A stretch of 64,000 nt of DNA from Cyclonatronum proteinivorum (GCF_003353065.1 NZ_CP027806.1:372001-436000); one strand, 5' to 3'. Counted from the stretch's first letter, positions 36,953 to 46,085 are shown. The notes: generated by a model from the sequence alone, not told the origin. Numbers and translations: made by a program.

Positions 36953-37459
36953 ATGGCGAAACCTGACGGAAACACATCCCCCGAAAAAAACAAGCCACGT
37001 TTGAACAGCACCAAATCTAAGGCCGAGCTGCGGGAGATTCTGGAGCGGCTCGATACCTTCAGCTACTACACCGACAGCAACATCCGGGTGCCGTTCACGA
37101 AGTTCCGGTTCGGGCTGAGTCCGCTGCTGGGACTGCTGCCGGGTATCGGGGATTTCGCAGGACTGATTTTGTCGCTGTACGTGCTGCTCGAAGCCCGGCG
37201 GGCCGGGGCAAGCGGAAAGGTGAAGCGGCGGATGATCCGCAACATGCTGATTGAGTTTGTGTTTGGGCTGCTGCCTGTTGTGGGCGATGCCTTCGATGCG
37301 GCCTTCAAGGCGAACACCCGCAACACAAACCTGCTGCGGCGCTACCTGCTCGAACAGCTTGATGAGGCCCCGAAAGAGCGGTTCCCGTGGATGGCTTTTT
37401 TCGTGTTTATCGGCATTTTCGCCCTGCTCAGCTGGCTGTTTTGGAGGCTTTTGGGGTAG
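36953..37459 (+). CDS. DUF4112 protein
   Basis: A 168-residue protein. Residues 30-140 match DUF4112: PFTKFRFGLSPLLGLLPGIGDFAGLILSLYVLL, then NMLIEFVFGLLPVVGDAFDAAFKANTRNTNLLRRYL. Two hydrophobic glycine-rich hairpins (LLGLLPGIGD and LLPVVGDAFD) and one C-terminal transmembrane helix (147-167). The function is unknown. It follows the phosphatase gene by 89 nt on the same strand. Confidence 0.82.
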   Translation: MAKPDGNTSPEKNKPRLNSTKSKAELREILERLDTFSYYTDSNIRVPFTKFRFGLSPLLGLLPGIGDFAGLILSLYVLLEARRAGASGKVKRRMIRNMLIEFVFGLLPVVGDAFDAAFKANTRNTNLLRRYLLEQLDEAPKERFPWMAFFVFIGIFALLSWLFWRLLG

Positions 37460-37630
37460 TTTTCCGGCAGAAAGCGCAAAGCAAAAAGCAGGGGATTTTG
37501 AGTTGGCTTATGAAGCCTGAAACAGCACTGCAGCCCGTGATGCTCCGGGAGTTTCCCCCAAAAAAACTGCGCGGGAATGAGCAGGGAAGCCGTGTTCCTG
37601 GTTCACAAGCAGCTCCATTTTATTTTTGTG

Positions 37631-37924
37631 ATGATGAAAACCACTGAAGAAATAGTGCACATTTTAGCACAGCACAGACCGCGTCTGCAAGCAAAGTATC
37701 CGATAAAGACGCTAGCTGTTTTTGGATCTTATGCCCGTGGTACCGCGGGACCGGAGAGTGATGTTGATATTCTGGTCGAGTTCAGCGGGCGGGTAGGTAT
37801 GGCGTTTATTTCGCTGGGAGATGAACTGGAAGAGTTGTTAGGGCAGCGGGTGGGCCTGGTATCCCGGAACGGGCTAAAAGCCCGGCATTTTGAGCGGATT
37901 AATGGGGAGTTGATTTTTTGCTGA
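37631..37924 (+). CDS. MNT-type nucleotidyltransferase, no partner gene
   Basis: A 97-residue protein from ATG 37631. The minimal nucleotidyltransferase motif is AVFGSYARGTAGPESDVDILVEF (GS-x10-DxD), as in MntA antitoxins of HEPN/MNT systems, which AMPylate their HEPN toxin. A HEPN (HepT) gene normally overlaps or follows; here the next gene is the MATE exporter on the other strand. A short R2-like fragment lies upstream at about 37540-37566. Confidence 0.8.
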   Translation: MMKTTEEIVHILAQHRPRLQAKYPIKTLAVFGSYARGTAGPESDVDILVEFSGRVGMAFISLGDELEELLGQRVGLVSRNGLKARHFERINGELIFC

Positions 37925-37930
37925 GGATAC

Positions 37931-39232
37931 TCACCCGACCTGCGCCAGCACTTTGCGGGGGAGGAACCACAGCAGCGTTGCGCCGCGGGCGAGCATGTAG
38001 GCGGTCATGGCGAGCCAGAGGGCGTGGTTGCCTAACAGGTCAACCGTGAGGTAGTAGGCGGGGATGAACACAAGGAAAGTGGAGATCAGCATGGAGTCGC
38101 GCATGGGGCCGGTTACGGTCGCGCCGATGAAGATGCCGTCGAGCATGAAGCAGAAACTGTTGATAAGGGGCGCGGCGATGGTCCAGGCGAAGAAGGTGAG
38201 GCCGAGGGCAATCAGTTCGGGATTATCGGTGAAGAGACGGATGAGGTGCTCATCGAGCAGGAAGTAGATCCCGCTGAAGGCCACGCCCAAACCCAGGCCC
38301 CAGGCTATGAGCAGCTTCACGGCCTGCAGCAATCCCGCACGGTCGCCCCGGCCCGTGTATTTTCCGGTGATGCTCTCGGCGGCGTAGGCGAAGCCATCAA
38401 CCCCGTAGGCCATGATGTACCAAAGCTGCATGAGGATGGTGTTGATGGCCAGGTATTCATCACCCAGCGCGGCGCTTTGGATGGTGAAGAAGGAGTAGGT
38501 GAAAATGAGGCTCATGGTGCGGATGAAAATATCGCGGCTCACGCTGAAGAAGCGCTTGAGGCCTTCAATGGCGAGCAGCGCCTTGCGACCGAGGTGAATG
38601 TAGCCGCGCCCGTAGTAGCGGAAAAACAGCCACAGCGCGAAGATGAGCCCGAGGTACTGCGCAATCACGGTGCCGTAGGCGACGCCGTCAACCGTCATGC
38701 CGAGGCCATAGATGAAAAAGATGTTGAGACCGATGTTCAGCAGGTTGATGAAGATGGTGATGTACATCGGGAAGCGGGCATTCTGCATGCCCAGGAACCA
38801 GCCCTGAATGGCGAAAAGTGCGAGCACGGCGGGGGCGTCCCAAATGCGGATGTAGAAATAGAGGGCGGCCATTTCGCGGACTTCATCGGAGGTGCTCACA
38901 ATAAGCATGGCCCCGGAAAAGAGCAGGTACTGCGATACGAGCAGCAGCGCGCTGCCGAGTATAGCCGTGAGCACTGCGCGGCTGAGGACCACGCCGACTT
39001 CCGCGTCGTTTTTGCCGCCGTAGGCCGTTGCGGTGAGGCCGGTCGTGCCCATGCGCAGGAAGCCGAAGCCCCAGTACAGGAAGTTGAAAATCATGCCGCC
39101 GATGGCGAGCGCACCGAGATAGTACACACCGTCGAGCCGCCCGACCAGCGCGGTATCAACCGAGCTGAGCAGCGGCACCGAGAGGTTGCTGATGATGTTG
39201 GGGATTGCGAGCCGAAGGATTTGCCGGTTCAA
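37931..39232 (-). CDS. MATE-family (DinF-like) exporter
   Basis: A 433-residue inner-membrane protein with 12 helices in two bundles. The N-terminal PNIISNLSVPLLSSVDTALVGRL and TGLTATAYGG phrases place it in the MATE superfamily, DinF-like branch. MATE proteins export drugs or metabolites against sodium or protons; the substrate is unknown. It starts 12 nt after the stop of the upstream peptidase on the same strand, so the two are likely co-transcribed. Confidence 0.9.
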   Translation of the reverse strand: MNRQILRLAIPNIISNLSVPLLSSVDTALVGRLDGVYYLGALAIGGMIFNFLYWGFGFLRMGTTGLTATAYGGKNDAEVGVVLSRAVLTAILGSALLLVSQYLLFSGAMLIVSTSDEVREMAALYFYIRIWDAPAVLALFAIQGWFLGMQNARFPMYITIFINLLNIGLNIFFIYGLGMTVDGVAYGTVIAQYLGLIFALWLFFRYYGRGYIHLGRKALLAIEGLKRFFSVSRDIFIRTMSLIFTYSFFTIQSAALGDEYLAINTILMQLWYIMAYGVDGFAYAAESITGKYTGRGDRAGLLQAVKLLIAWGLGLGVAFSGIYFLLDEHLIRLFTDNPELIALGLTFFAWTIAAPLINSFCFMLDGIFIGATVTGPMRDSMLISTFLVFIPAYYLTVDLLGNHALWLAMTAYMLARGATLLWFLPRKVLAQVG

Positions 39233-39244
39233 GTGCGCGCGGGT

Positions 39245-40117
39245 TTAGGAAGCGAAGGGCTCATGCTGACTCAGGTAAGCTTCCAGCAGGGCGAGCAGCC
39301 GTTCAATATCGGCGATGTACACACGCTCGTTCCGCTGATGGTAGGGGAAGATGGCGGGCTCCAGCGCGACAGAGGGGATGGCGGTTTCAGGGCCGGTTTC
39401 TTCGTTGAGGACTTTGCCGTAGGTGAGGTAGTCGTTGGTGTTATTGCCAAGGTACAGCTCCGGATCGAGGGCAAGCAGGCGGTCGGTCAGGCTTTGGGTG
39501 CCCTGCGTTTCGAGCGGTGAGGGCACAGTTTTGGTGAATTCCCAGTGACCGGCGTAGAGTGCGCAGCCGGGTTTGCCGCGAAACAGCGGGGTCGTGTCAA
39601 CGGTAATGACGGCGTCGGGCAGCTGTGCTTCTTCGATGAGATGACGGGCGAGGCGCTCGGCGCCCATGCCGGAGGTGAGCCCCGCGCCGCCGTTGCGCAT
39701 GCGCTCCGGATGCTCACGGAGCCCGGTGCCTTCTTCCATTTCAGACAGTAGCACGAGCAGGCCCGGCCATGCCCGATTAGGCGCCTGTTCGAGCAGGCTC
39801 AGGATGATGCCGATGCCCACAGTGTTATCCATCTGACCCTGAATTTCGGTTTTGGTCCGGAGGAAGGGCAGCTCAGCCGGACCATCGGGTCCGAAGTGAT
39901 CAATTTTATCGAGGTGCGCGGTAAGTGCGAGGAGTCCGGGACGCTGACCGGGTACGTACAGCAGCAGGTTGCGCTGCGCTACCGTGGTGATTTCGCAGCC
40001 GGGGATTTGCTCTGCGAGCGCAAGCACGTACGGATGCAGGCGCTCTTCGAAGGAGCTGAAGGAGGGGATTCGGGCGGTATCGGCGATGATCTGAAGACAG
40101 CGTTCCGTCAGGGACAT
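39245..40117 (-). CDS. M20/M42-like metallopeptidase
   Basis: A 290-residue cytoplasmic protein. The metal-site pattern of M20/M42 peptidases is present: ALTAHLDKIDHFG (His and Asp), QGQMDNTVGIG (bridging Asp), LSEMEEGTG (Glu pair) and VDTTPLF (Asp); a late His in PTYHQRNE-like position (FPYHQRNERV) completes the set. It is shorter than most M20 enzymes (about 370) because the lid domain is reduced. It probably trims small peptides or amidated metabolites. Same strand as the MATE gene, 12 nt apart. Confidence 0.8.
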   Translation of the reverse strand: MSLTERCLQIIADTARIPSFSSFEERLHPYVLALAEQIPGCEITTVAQRNLLLYVPGQRPGLLALTAHLDKIDHFGPDGPAELPFLRTKTEIQGQMDNTVGIGIILSLLEQAPNRAWPGLLVLLSEMEEGTGLREHPERMRNGGAGLTSGMGAERLARHLIEEAQLPDAVITVDTTPLFRGKPGCALYAGHWEFTKTVPSPLETQGTQSLTDRLLALDPELYLGNNTNDYLTYGKVLNEETGPETAIPSVALEPAIFPYHQRNERVYIADIERLLALLEAYLSQHEPFAS

Positions 40118-40244
40118 TTGGTATGATCTGGTTTGGTGGCCTTTATTGGATGAAGGCGGATGATACCAATTTTGCGGTAAAAACGGGCTTGGGGAAGATT
40201 TGCAAAAGGAGGGTATTTGGAGACAGGCTTGTCAGGAATCCGAA

Positions 40245-40523
40245 TTATTGAATTTCGAGTTTCACCTTGCGCCCGAGTGCTTTTGCATACTTCCTTAGTG
40301 TTGAGAGGCGGATGTCATCGGCATGGTTTTCCATCCGAGAAATAACAGACTTTGAGGTGTTCAGCTTCTCGGCTACTTCCTGTTGGGTAATGCCCATTTC
40401 CTCGCGTGCCTGACGCAGGATGACACCAATCTTAAAGTTCAGGTAGTCTTCTTCAAAGTTTCTGGCAAAGTCAGGACTTTCGGCTTTTTTCTTTTCGATA
40501 AATCGCTCTAAATCGTCATGCAT
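40245..40523 (-). CDS. XRE-family HTH regulator (HigA-like), no toxin seen
   Basis: I start at the ATG at 40523 (92 residues), which leaves out 36 unconserved residues of a longer reading from 40631. Residues 30-85 are an XRE helix-turn-helix: ILRQAREEMGITQQEVAEKL, SKSVISRMENH, STLRKYAKALG. The form is that of HigA/RelB-linked antitoxins, but no HigB/RelE-like gene flanks it. The gap 40524-41017 holds R2 copy 4 and no gene. Confidence 0.8.
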   Translation of the reverse strand: MHDDLERFIEKKKAESPDFARNFEEDYLNFKIGVILRQAREEMGITQQEVAEKLNTSKSVISRMENHADDIRLSTLRKYAKALGRKVKLEIQ

Positions 40524-40730
40524 TGTTTTATCACTGTATAAAAGGTCTGATTTGTGAACTAAAGAAAATAGGTTATTTGCGCAAAACATCATCTCGCTTG
40601 CGCTCTGAAAAAAGCCATATAGAAGACTCATTTTGGGGTCTCCAGCTTATTCACTGAGGTTGCTCTGTGTTTTTGCTGTTCCGGGATTACATCGGTTATT
40701 CGAAGAGGGTGGAAAGCTTTGATGTGTATC

Positions 40731-40819
40731 CAAAAAAGCAAGGGACCTATCTTTGGTTTGGGGTTTCTGATCTGCCACGAAAGACCTTGATGTTCACGGA
40801 GTTTTACCCAAAAAATAAA
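40731..40819 (-). repeat. Dispersed 90-bp repeat R2, copy 4
   Basis: From CCAAAAAAGCAAGGGACCTA to TGATGTTCACGGAGTTTTAC and the A run. It lies between the divergent XRE and TPMT genes. Confidence 0.75.
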
Positions 40820-41017
40820 AGACCTTGTTCAGCTTCATGCTTCTGAGGTTCAGCGCCGGTGGTTTTGCATGGGTTTTGGGTAGCTTGAAATGCGCTGGGT
40901 ACGTTTGGTGATGGTGCCTGAAACCGATTTGATTTTCAGTATTTTGGCGGGCAGCGTTTTCGGAGGCTGCAGCTTTCTGAATGGTTTTTTGAATAGATTT
41001 CAAGCACGGTATTTGGT

Positions 41018-41659
41018 ATGGAGCAAAGTTACTGGCAGGCGCGGTGGCGCAAGAATAAGATTGGGTTTCACGGGGCGGAGCCGGATGCGGCGCTCGTGGC
41101 GCATTGGCCCGCGCTGGGGGTGCCGGAAGGTGCGTGTGTGGCGGTGCCGCTTTGCGGGAAATCGGTGGATATGTGCTGGCTGCGGGCGCAGGGGCATACG
41201 GTGTACGGCATTGAGTTCGTGGAACAGGCCTGCGCAGCGTTTTTCAGGGAACAGTTTCCGGGGGCGGAACCCGGGGTTCGGAGTGAGGGCGGCACGCAGC
41301 TTTTCACCCTTGACGGGCTGATGCTTCAAACCGCTGACCTGCTCAGGCTGCGTGCCGGGCAGGTTCCGGCGCAGGCACAGGTGCGGGCAGTGTATGATCG
41401 TGCGGCGCTCGTGGCGTTGCCCCCGCAGATGCGGCAGGCGTATGCCGCGAAGTGGGCCGAACTGTTTCCCGGGGCTGAACAGGCCCTGCTCATCAGTTTT
41501 GAATACGATCAGCAACTGATGGGCGGTCCGCCTTTTGCGGTGTATGAGCCCGAGCTGCAGGAGCTGTTTGGCGGACGGTTCAGGCTGCAGGAACTGAGCC
41601 GGACAGACATGGTACCGGTTTCGGAAATTATCAGAAAATCGGGCTTCCGGAGATGCTGA
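41018..41659 (+). CDS. tpm: Thiopurine S-methyltransferase-family protein
   Basis: A 213-residue class I SAM methyltransferase with the TPMT start YWQARWRKNKIGFH, the SAM loop VPLCGKSVDMCWL (43-55), GIEFVEQA and YDRAALVALPPQMR. TPMT-family enzymes methylate sulfur, selenium or tellurium compounds. All family landmarks and length (about 210-220) are present. Monocistronic. Confidence 0.9.
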   Translation: MEQSYWQARWRKNKIGFHGAEPDAALVAHWPALGVPEGACVAVPLCGKSVDMCWLRAQGHTVYGIEFVEQACAAFFREQFPGAEPGVRSEGGTQLFTLDGLMLQTADLLRLRAGQVPAQAQVRAVYDRAALVALPPQMRQAYAAKWAELFPGAEQALLISFEYDQQLMGGPPFAVYEPELQELFGGRFRLQELSRTDMVPVSEIIRKSGFRRC

Positions 41660-41815
41660 AAGTAGCCTGGCAACTTACCCGCCGCTAACATCTTGTTTTG
41701 TTTATAAGAATAAAAAGCGGCATTTTTGACTGTAAGTTGCATATCTTTAGGTCAGGGTGTATTTTCTGCCTCTGAATTCGAATTCTACCAACCCACGCAT
41801 TTCATTCTATTAATA

Positions 41816-42271
41816 ATGAATATTGAACAGAGAAACCGAATTGTGAGCATAGTGCTTATTGTAGTAATCCTGTTTTTAGGCTATTGGCTCTACGTAACAA
41901 TTACAGGCCCATGGCAGGAAGTTCAGCGGGAACGGGCCATGACCGAACAGGTTCGTGAAAACATGATGGCCGTGAACGAGGCTATTCGCTTCTATAATGA
42001 GCACAACAATCGTTTCCCGGTTGCGCTGGACTCGCTTTTTGTTTTTATCACCAATAATGAGCGGTTTATGTCAAACCCGGACAGCGTGCTGCGTAACCGC
42101 CGCTTTGACCCGGATACGTTCTTCCTTTCACCGCGCACCGGGAATCGCTTCGAGTATGCGCTCAACGATTCTGCGCGTCCGCCGCTTTACATGATCAGCG
42201 ACCCTGATACCGACGACCGTATCGGAACGCTCGACCGTGTAACTGACCGGGGCGCACCGAGCTGGCGATAG
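41816..42271 (+). CDS. Single-pass membrane protein of unknown function
   Basis: I start at the ATG at 41816 (151 residues). One helix (10-30) is followed by a periplasmic segment with a charged helix (WQEVQRERAMTEQVRENMM) and IRFYNEHNNRFPVALDSLFVFI, which resembles the tyrosine/proline region of type II pseudopilins such as GspG, though the prepilin peptidase site is not seen. It is the first gene of a tight run: the DUF3822 gene starts 9 nt after its stop. Confidence 0.6.
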   Translation: MNIEQRNRIVSIVLIVVILFLGYWLYVTITGPWQEVQRERAMTEQVRENMMAVNEAIRFYNEHNNRFPVALDSLFVFITNNERFMSNPDSVLRNRRFDPDTFFLSPRTGNRFEYALNDSARPPLYMISDPDTDDRIGTLDRVTDRGAPSWR

Positions 42272-42280
42272 GCATATGAT

Positions 42281-43144
42281 ATGAGCGAAACCGCGCACGT
42301 GCTCGGGATCAGCTTCAGCGGCAATGCGCTTTATTATGCACTGAGGCCGAAAAACGAAACGTCCTATCTGAGCTACATCGGAAAAGCTGATTTCAGCTTT
42401 TCCGTGCTCGATGCGTTTCGGAATGCCGATGAAAAGTTGTGTGCACACATACACCGTGCGATTTCCAGGATTACTTCCGGCCTTGAAGCCGATACCATCA
42501 GGATTGTAAGCTTCCCGCAGTTCGAGTGCTGGACGTCGCTTCCCAAAATAGCTTACGATGTTCCCGCCGAGCGGGAAGCCCACCTTAAGCTGCTCGCCTT
42601 CGGGCTTGAGCGCCGCAATATTGAAACCACCTGGTTCGAAACCGGCATTCAGGATTTCAGATTCTTGTGCATTCGCGACCTTACGATGGTTCGCATGCTG
42701 AATGCCTGCACCGCGTCTTTTTACAGCACCGAATATTGCTCTGATTTTGAAGTGGGTATGGAGTGGATGAAGCTGACCGGGAATTCCGGTTCTTTTATGG
42801 CGCTCGGGTGCGGACATGAGTCGATTTCTGTTTCGTCTTTTGTATTGGGCAAACTGCGCGCGGCAACGAGTATCCGGAAGACGCGGCCCGAAAATCTGGT
42901 GTATGCCTGGCGCCAAAACGAGACGTCTCTTGCGTGGATGAACGGCTATCATGACGAAATTCTCCTGTACGGGCCGAATGCCGATCTGGTCCGCAATCAT
43001 CTGGCGCCGGTTCTCGAAAGCAAGGCGGAGATCAGGAGTATCAGCACACTTGATGAAATCGGCGTGCAGGCCGCCGAACAAACCTATTCATTCCCCCTTC
43101 AGCACGCCTTTCCCGCCATTATGATGGCTGTGCGGCAGGATTAG
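42281..43144 (+). CDS. DUF3822-family protein
   Basis: A 287-residue protein of the DUF3822 family, which in Bacteroidota usually stands just before rsmD. It has an actin/ASKHA-like look (VLGISFSGNALYYAL at the start, FMALGCGHESISVSSF in the second half), but no nucleotide-binding motif can be stated with confidence. The conserved linkage hints at a role tied to ribosome or coenzyme A biology. Gap to rsmD: 19 nt. Confidence 0.8.
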   Translation: MSETAHVLGISFSGNALYYALRPKNETSYLSYIGKADFSFSVLDAFRNADEKLCAHIHRAISRITSGLEADTIRIVSFPQFECWTSLPKIAYDVPAEREAHLKLLAFGLERRNIETTWFETGIQDFRFLCIRDLTMVRMLNACTASFYSTEYCSDFEVGMEWMKLTGNSGSFMALGCGHESISVSSFVLGKLRAATSIRKTRPENLVYAWRQNETSLAWMNGYHDEILLYGPNADLVRNHLAPVLESKAEIRSISTLDEIGVQAAEQTYSFPLQHAFPAIMMAVRQD

Positions 43145-43163
43145 AAAAAGAGCGCTTTACGCT

Positions 43164-43751
43164 ATGAGAATTATCACCGGTAAACTGAAAGGCCGCCGCT
43201 TCGATGCCCCCAAAGATATGAAGGTCAGGCCCACATCCGACCGCGCCAAGGAAGGCTTGTTCAATGTGATTGAAGCCCGCCGCTACATAGACGGTGCAAA
43301 CGTGCTCGATCTTTTTGCGGGCAGCGGGAACCTGGGGTTTGAGGCTATTTCGCGCGGTGCCATGCAGGCGCTGATGGTGGAAGCGAGCCCGGTGGCCGTG
43401 AAGCAAATCGAGAAAACAGCTGCACAATTTGGCATTTCGGATGAGGTGACGGCCTACTGTCTGCCGGTTGAGCGCTTTCTCACGCAGCGCCCTGTGCCGT
43501 ACGATCTCGTCTTCGCTGATCCGCCCTACGATTTGCCCGGCATACCGGAAATGGTGGAAACCGTGGTACACGGCGGCTGGCTGGCTGAAGACGGCTGGTT
43601 CATCCTGGAGCATGATGTGCGTCACCTGTTCCACGAGCACCCCAACTGTGTGTTCACCAAGCCCTACGGACGCACCGTTGTAAGCATTTTCATGCAAAAC
43701 ACCGAAACTGATGATGCGCGTGAATCTGAATCCGAAACTGAAAGGGACTAA
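43164..43751 (+). CDS. rsmD: 16S rRNA (guanine-966 N2)-methyltransferase RsmD
   Basis: A 195-residue class I methyltransferase: start MRIITGKLKGRR, VRPTSDRAKEGLFNVI, SAM loop VLDLFAGSGNLGFEA (47-61), and DPPY (119-122), the catalytic motif of N2-guanine methylases. RsmD methylates G966 of 16S rRNA in the assembled 30S subunit. It is followed by coaD after 29 nt, a common bacterial pairing. Confidence 0.94.
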   Translation: MRIITGKLKGRRFDAPKDMKVRPTSDRAKEGLFNVIEARRYIDGANVLDLFAGSGNLGFEAISRGAMQALMVEASPVAVKQIEKTAAQFGISDEVTAYCLPVERFLTQRPVPYDLVFADPPYDLPGIPEMVETVVHGGWLAEDGWFILEHDVRHLFHEHPNCVFTKPYGRTVVSIFMQNTETDDARESESETERD

Positions 43752-43780
43752 GCCAATACGGCGCCCCTGAACCCTACGCT

Positions 43781-44272
43781 ATGAAAGCACTCTATCCCGG
43801 CACTTTCGACCCCATCACCTACGGTCATCTCGACATCCTTGAGCGTGCCGCTTCGCTGTTCGACGAAGTGGTCATCACTGTGGCTGTCAACACCCGCAAG
43901 GAATCTGTGTTTACCGAACAGGAGCGGGTTGCGCTCATCGAGCAAACGCTGGAAGGCAAAGCCTGGGCCGAAAAAGTGCGGGTAGTGGCTTTCACAGGCT
44001 TGCTGGTCGATCACGCCCGTGAGCTCAAAGTGAACACGCTGATCCGGGGCGTACGGCAGCTTTCCGATTTCGAGTACGAATTCCGCATGGCGCTGATGAA
44101 CCGCCGCCTTGCCCCGGAAATTGACACCGTTTTCCTGATGCCGCAGGAACAGCTGACTTTCGTGAGTGCGACCATTGTCCGGGAAGTGGCCTACTGGGGC
44201 GGCGACCTGAGTCAGTTTGTGCCGGATCACGTAGCCGCTGCGCTTCGCGGGAAATTCCCCGGCAAGCGCTGA
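43781..44272 (+). CDS. coaD: Phosphopantetheine adenylyltransferase
   Basis: A 163-residue nucleotidyltransferase with the N-terminal YPGTFDPITYGHLDI (TxGH nucleotide-binding motif), the LIRGVRQLSDFEYEF phrase and ATIVREVAYWGGD near the end. It transfers AMP from ATP to phosphopantetheine, the fourth step of coenzyme A synthesis. The length and motifs are standard. It is the last gene of the DUF3822-rsmD-coaD run. Confidence 0.95.
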   Translation: MKALYPGTFDPITYGHLDILERAASLFDEVVITVAVNTRKESVFTEQERVALIEQTLEGKAWAEKVRVVAFTGLLVDHARELKVNTLIRGVRQLSDFEYEFRMALMNRRLAPEIDTVFLMPQEQLTFVSATIVREVAYWGGDLSQFVPDHVAAALRGKFPGKR

Positions 44273-44349
44273 TGTTCTTCCCTGCGGTCAGCCCACAAGC
44301 GTCACCATTTTTTAACTCTCCTTTTTCCGAAACATCCAAAACCTGAACT

Positions 44350-45549
44350 ATGATATCCAAAAGAGCCCTTGCCCTTGCCCCTTCCGAAACCATGAAAATC
44401 TCCGGCATGGCCAAGGAGATGCAACAGGCCGGCAAGTCGGTTGTATCGCTGAGTCAGGGGGAGCCCGATTTCAAAACCCCCGAACACATCTGTGCCGCAG
44501 CGAAAAAAGCTATTGACGATGGTCAGCACGGCTACACCATCAATGCCGGTACAACAGGACTGCGCGAGGCCATTGCCGAGAAGCTGAAGCGCGAAAATGA
44601 GCTGGAATTTACCGCAGCTGAAATCATTGTGTCGAACGGCGCCAAACAATCCGTGGGCTTCAGCTTGCTGGCTGTTGTGGATGAGGGTGATGAAGTGCTG
44701 ATTCCTGCGCCCTACTGGGTGTCCTACCCGGAAATGACCAAGCTGGCCGGTGGCGTACCTGTGGTTGTGCGCACAGCTTTTGAAAACGACTACAAACTCA
44801 CGCCGGAACAGCTCCGTGAAAGCCTGACCCCGAAAACCAAGGTGCTCATCCTGTGCTCGCCTTCGAACCCCACCGGAAGCTGTTACACGGCGGATGAACT
44901 CCGCGCCCTGGCTGAGGTCCTGCGCGATTTCCCGAACGTGGTTGTGCTTTCGGATGAAATCTACGAGTACATCGTCTTCGACGGACCGCACGTGAGCATG
45001 CTGCAGGTTGCGCCCTGGCTGAAAGAGCGGTTCATTTTGGTGAACGGCTTTTCTAAGGGATTCGCCATGACCGGCTGGCGGGTGGGCTACATCGCTGCGC
45101 CAAAATCCATTGCCGGTGCGGTGGGTAAGATTCAGAGTCAGGAAACTTCTGCGCCGAGCACGATTTCACAGTTTGCCGCGGAAGAAGCCTACCGCAGCGA
45201 GGTCTCTGCCGGTGCCGTGGAGCACATGCGCAAAGCCTTTGCCGAACGCCGCGACTTTTTTATTGATGAGCTGAATCAAATCGAAGGCGTGAAGTGCTTT
45301 AAGCCGGGCGGCGCGTTCTATGCGTTTCCGAATATTGCGGCCTATCTGGGCAAAACGAGCCCGCAGGGCGAGGTCATCCGCACGAGCACAGACCTTTGCA
45401 TGTACCTGATTGAACATCAGGGTCTGGCCATTGTGCCGGGGGATGCTTTCGGCGAACCGGAAGGCGTGCGCCTGAGCTACTCGGCTTCAATGGAAACCCT
45501 GGCCGAAGGACTCAAACGTTTCCGCACGGGTCTGGCTGCACTGAAGTAA
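44350..45549 (+). CDS. Class I PLP aminotransferase, aspartate type
   Basis: A 399-residue fold-type I aminotransferase of subgroup Ib. PLP is held by Lys236 (NGFSKGFAMTGWRVGY) with Asn173 (SPSNPTG), Asp202 and Tyr205 (SDEIYEY), and the carboxylate arginine is in the C-terminal GVRLSYS. Probably an aspartate aminotransferase, possibly accepting other amino acids. It starts 77 nt after coaD and may share its promoter. Confidence 0.9.
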   Translation: MISKRALALAPSETMKISGMAKEMQQAGKSVVSLSQGEPDFKTPEHICAAAKKAIDDGQHGYTINAGTTGLREAIAEKLKRENELEFTAAEIIVSNGAKQSVGFSLLAVVDEGDEVLIPAPYWVSYPEMTKLAGGVPVVVRTAFENDYKLTPEQLRESLTPKTKVLILCSPSNPTGSCYTADELRALAEVLRDFPNVVVLSDEIYEYIVFDGPHVSMLQVAPWLKERFILVNGFSKGFAMTGWRVGYIAAPKSIAGAVGKIQSQETSAPSTISQFAAEEAYRSEVSAGAVEHMRKAFAERRDFFIDELNQIEGVKCFKPGGAFYAFPNIAAYLGKTSPQGEVIRTSTDLCMYLIEHQGLAIVPGDAFGEPEGVRLSYSASMETLAEGLKRFRTGLAALK

Positions 45550-45651
45550 GTCTGGTCTTCTGCGGTCTGCGGTCTGCGGCCAAAAATGGCACATGATTTG
45601 CTAAGTTGCCGGCACATTAACCCACCTTCATCATTCTTTTCAGTTTTTGCT

Positions 45652-45930
45652 ATGCCAACCTACGAATACATTCGCGAAGACGGCAGCCGCTTTGAGTGGC
45701 TGCAAAAAATGTCGGACGCCCCGCTCACCGAGTGTCCGCAAACGGGTCAAAAAGTCAGACGCGCCATTTTCGGCGGCACCGGCGTGATTTATAAGGGCAG
45801 CGGCTTCTACAACACTGATTACAAGCCCAAGCCCAAAGCCAGCAAGTCCGCGTCAGAGCCATCCCCGGCAAGCGCTGACACCATGACCGATACTCCGGCT
45901 GCCGCAACGACTCCTGCGAAAGCCGAATAA
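45652..45930 (+). CDS. FmdB-like protein that has lost most zinc cysteines
   Basis: I start at the ATG at 45652 (92 residues). It has the full FmdB/zinc-ribbon frame, MPTYEYIREDGSRFEW, SDAPLTECPQTGQKVRR and GGTGVIYKGSGFYNTDY, but the first CxxC of the family is replaced by REDG and the second retains only one Cys (ECPQTG). It therefore probably no longer binds zinc. The C-terminal 30 residues are Ala/Ser/Thr/Pro-rich. The role is unknown. Confidence 0.8.
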   Translation: MPTYEYIREDGSRFEWLQKMSDAPLTECPQTGQKVRRAIFGGTGVIYKGSGFYNTDYKPKPKASKSASEPSPASADTMTDTPAAATTPAKAE

Positions 45931-45976
45931 TTGGTCAAGGCGCATTCGCCGCTATCTTTGAAACACGGTTTCAGGT

Positions 45977-46014
45977 AAAAAGGCAGCTTCCTGATTAGGG
46001 ATGGCTGCCTTTTT
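45977..46014. terminator. Terminator after the FmdB-like gene
   Basis: AAAAAGGCAGC (45977-45987) faces GGCTGCCTTTTT (46003-46014), then more T. It is the expected stop for the plus-strand transcript. Confidence 0.7.
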
Positions 46015-46085
46015 CTTTTTGGGATGAACTCCGTGCACATCACTGGGTTTCGTGCTTGTGAGAGATCCCAAATCGGCGGAGTGTT
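46015..46085 (+). repeat. Dispersed repeat R2, copy 5 (diverged)
   Basis: GGGATGAACTCCGTGCACAT then CACTGGGTTTCGTGC and GAGAGATCCCAAATCGG. It matches the left half of the unit and a similar fragment at 23529-23580; the right half is unlike. The gap 45931-46214 has no gene. Confidence 0.45.

Noticed and set aside
38246-39520. 424-codon plus-strand frame opposite the MATE and peptidase genes
   Set aside because: It spans two real genes on the other strand and is rich in Gly/Glu/His, typical of antisense of high-GC membrane genes.
40524-40631. N-terminal extension or HigB-like toxin before the XRE gene
   Set aside because: The extra 36 residues have no toxin motif and the region is AT-rich promoter-like sequence.
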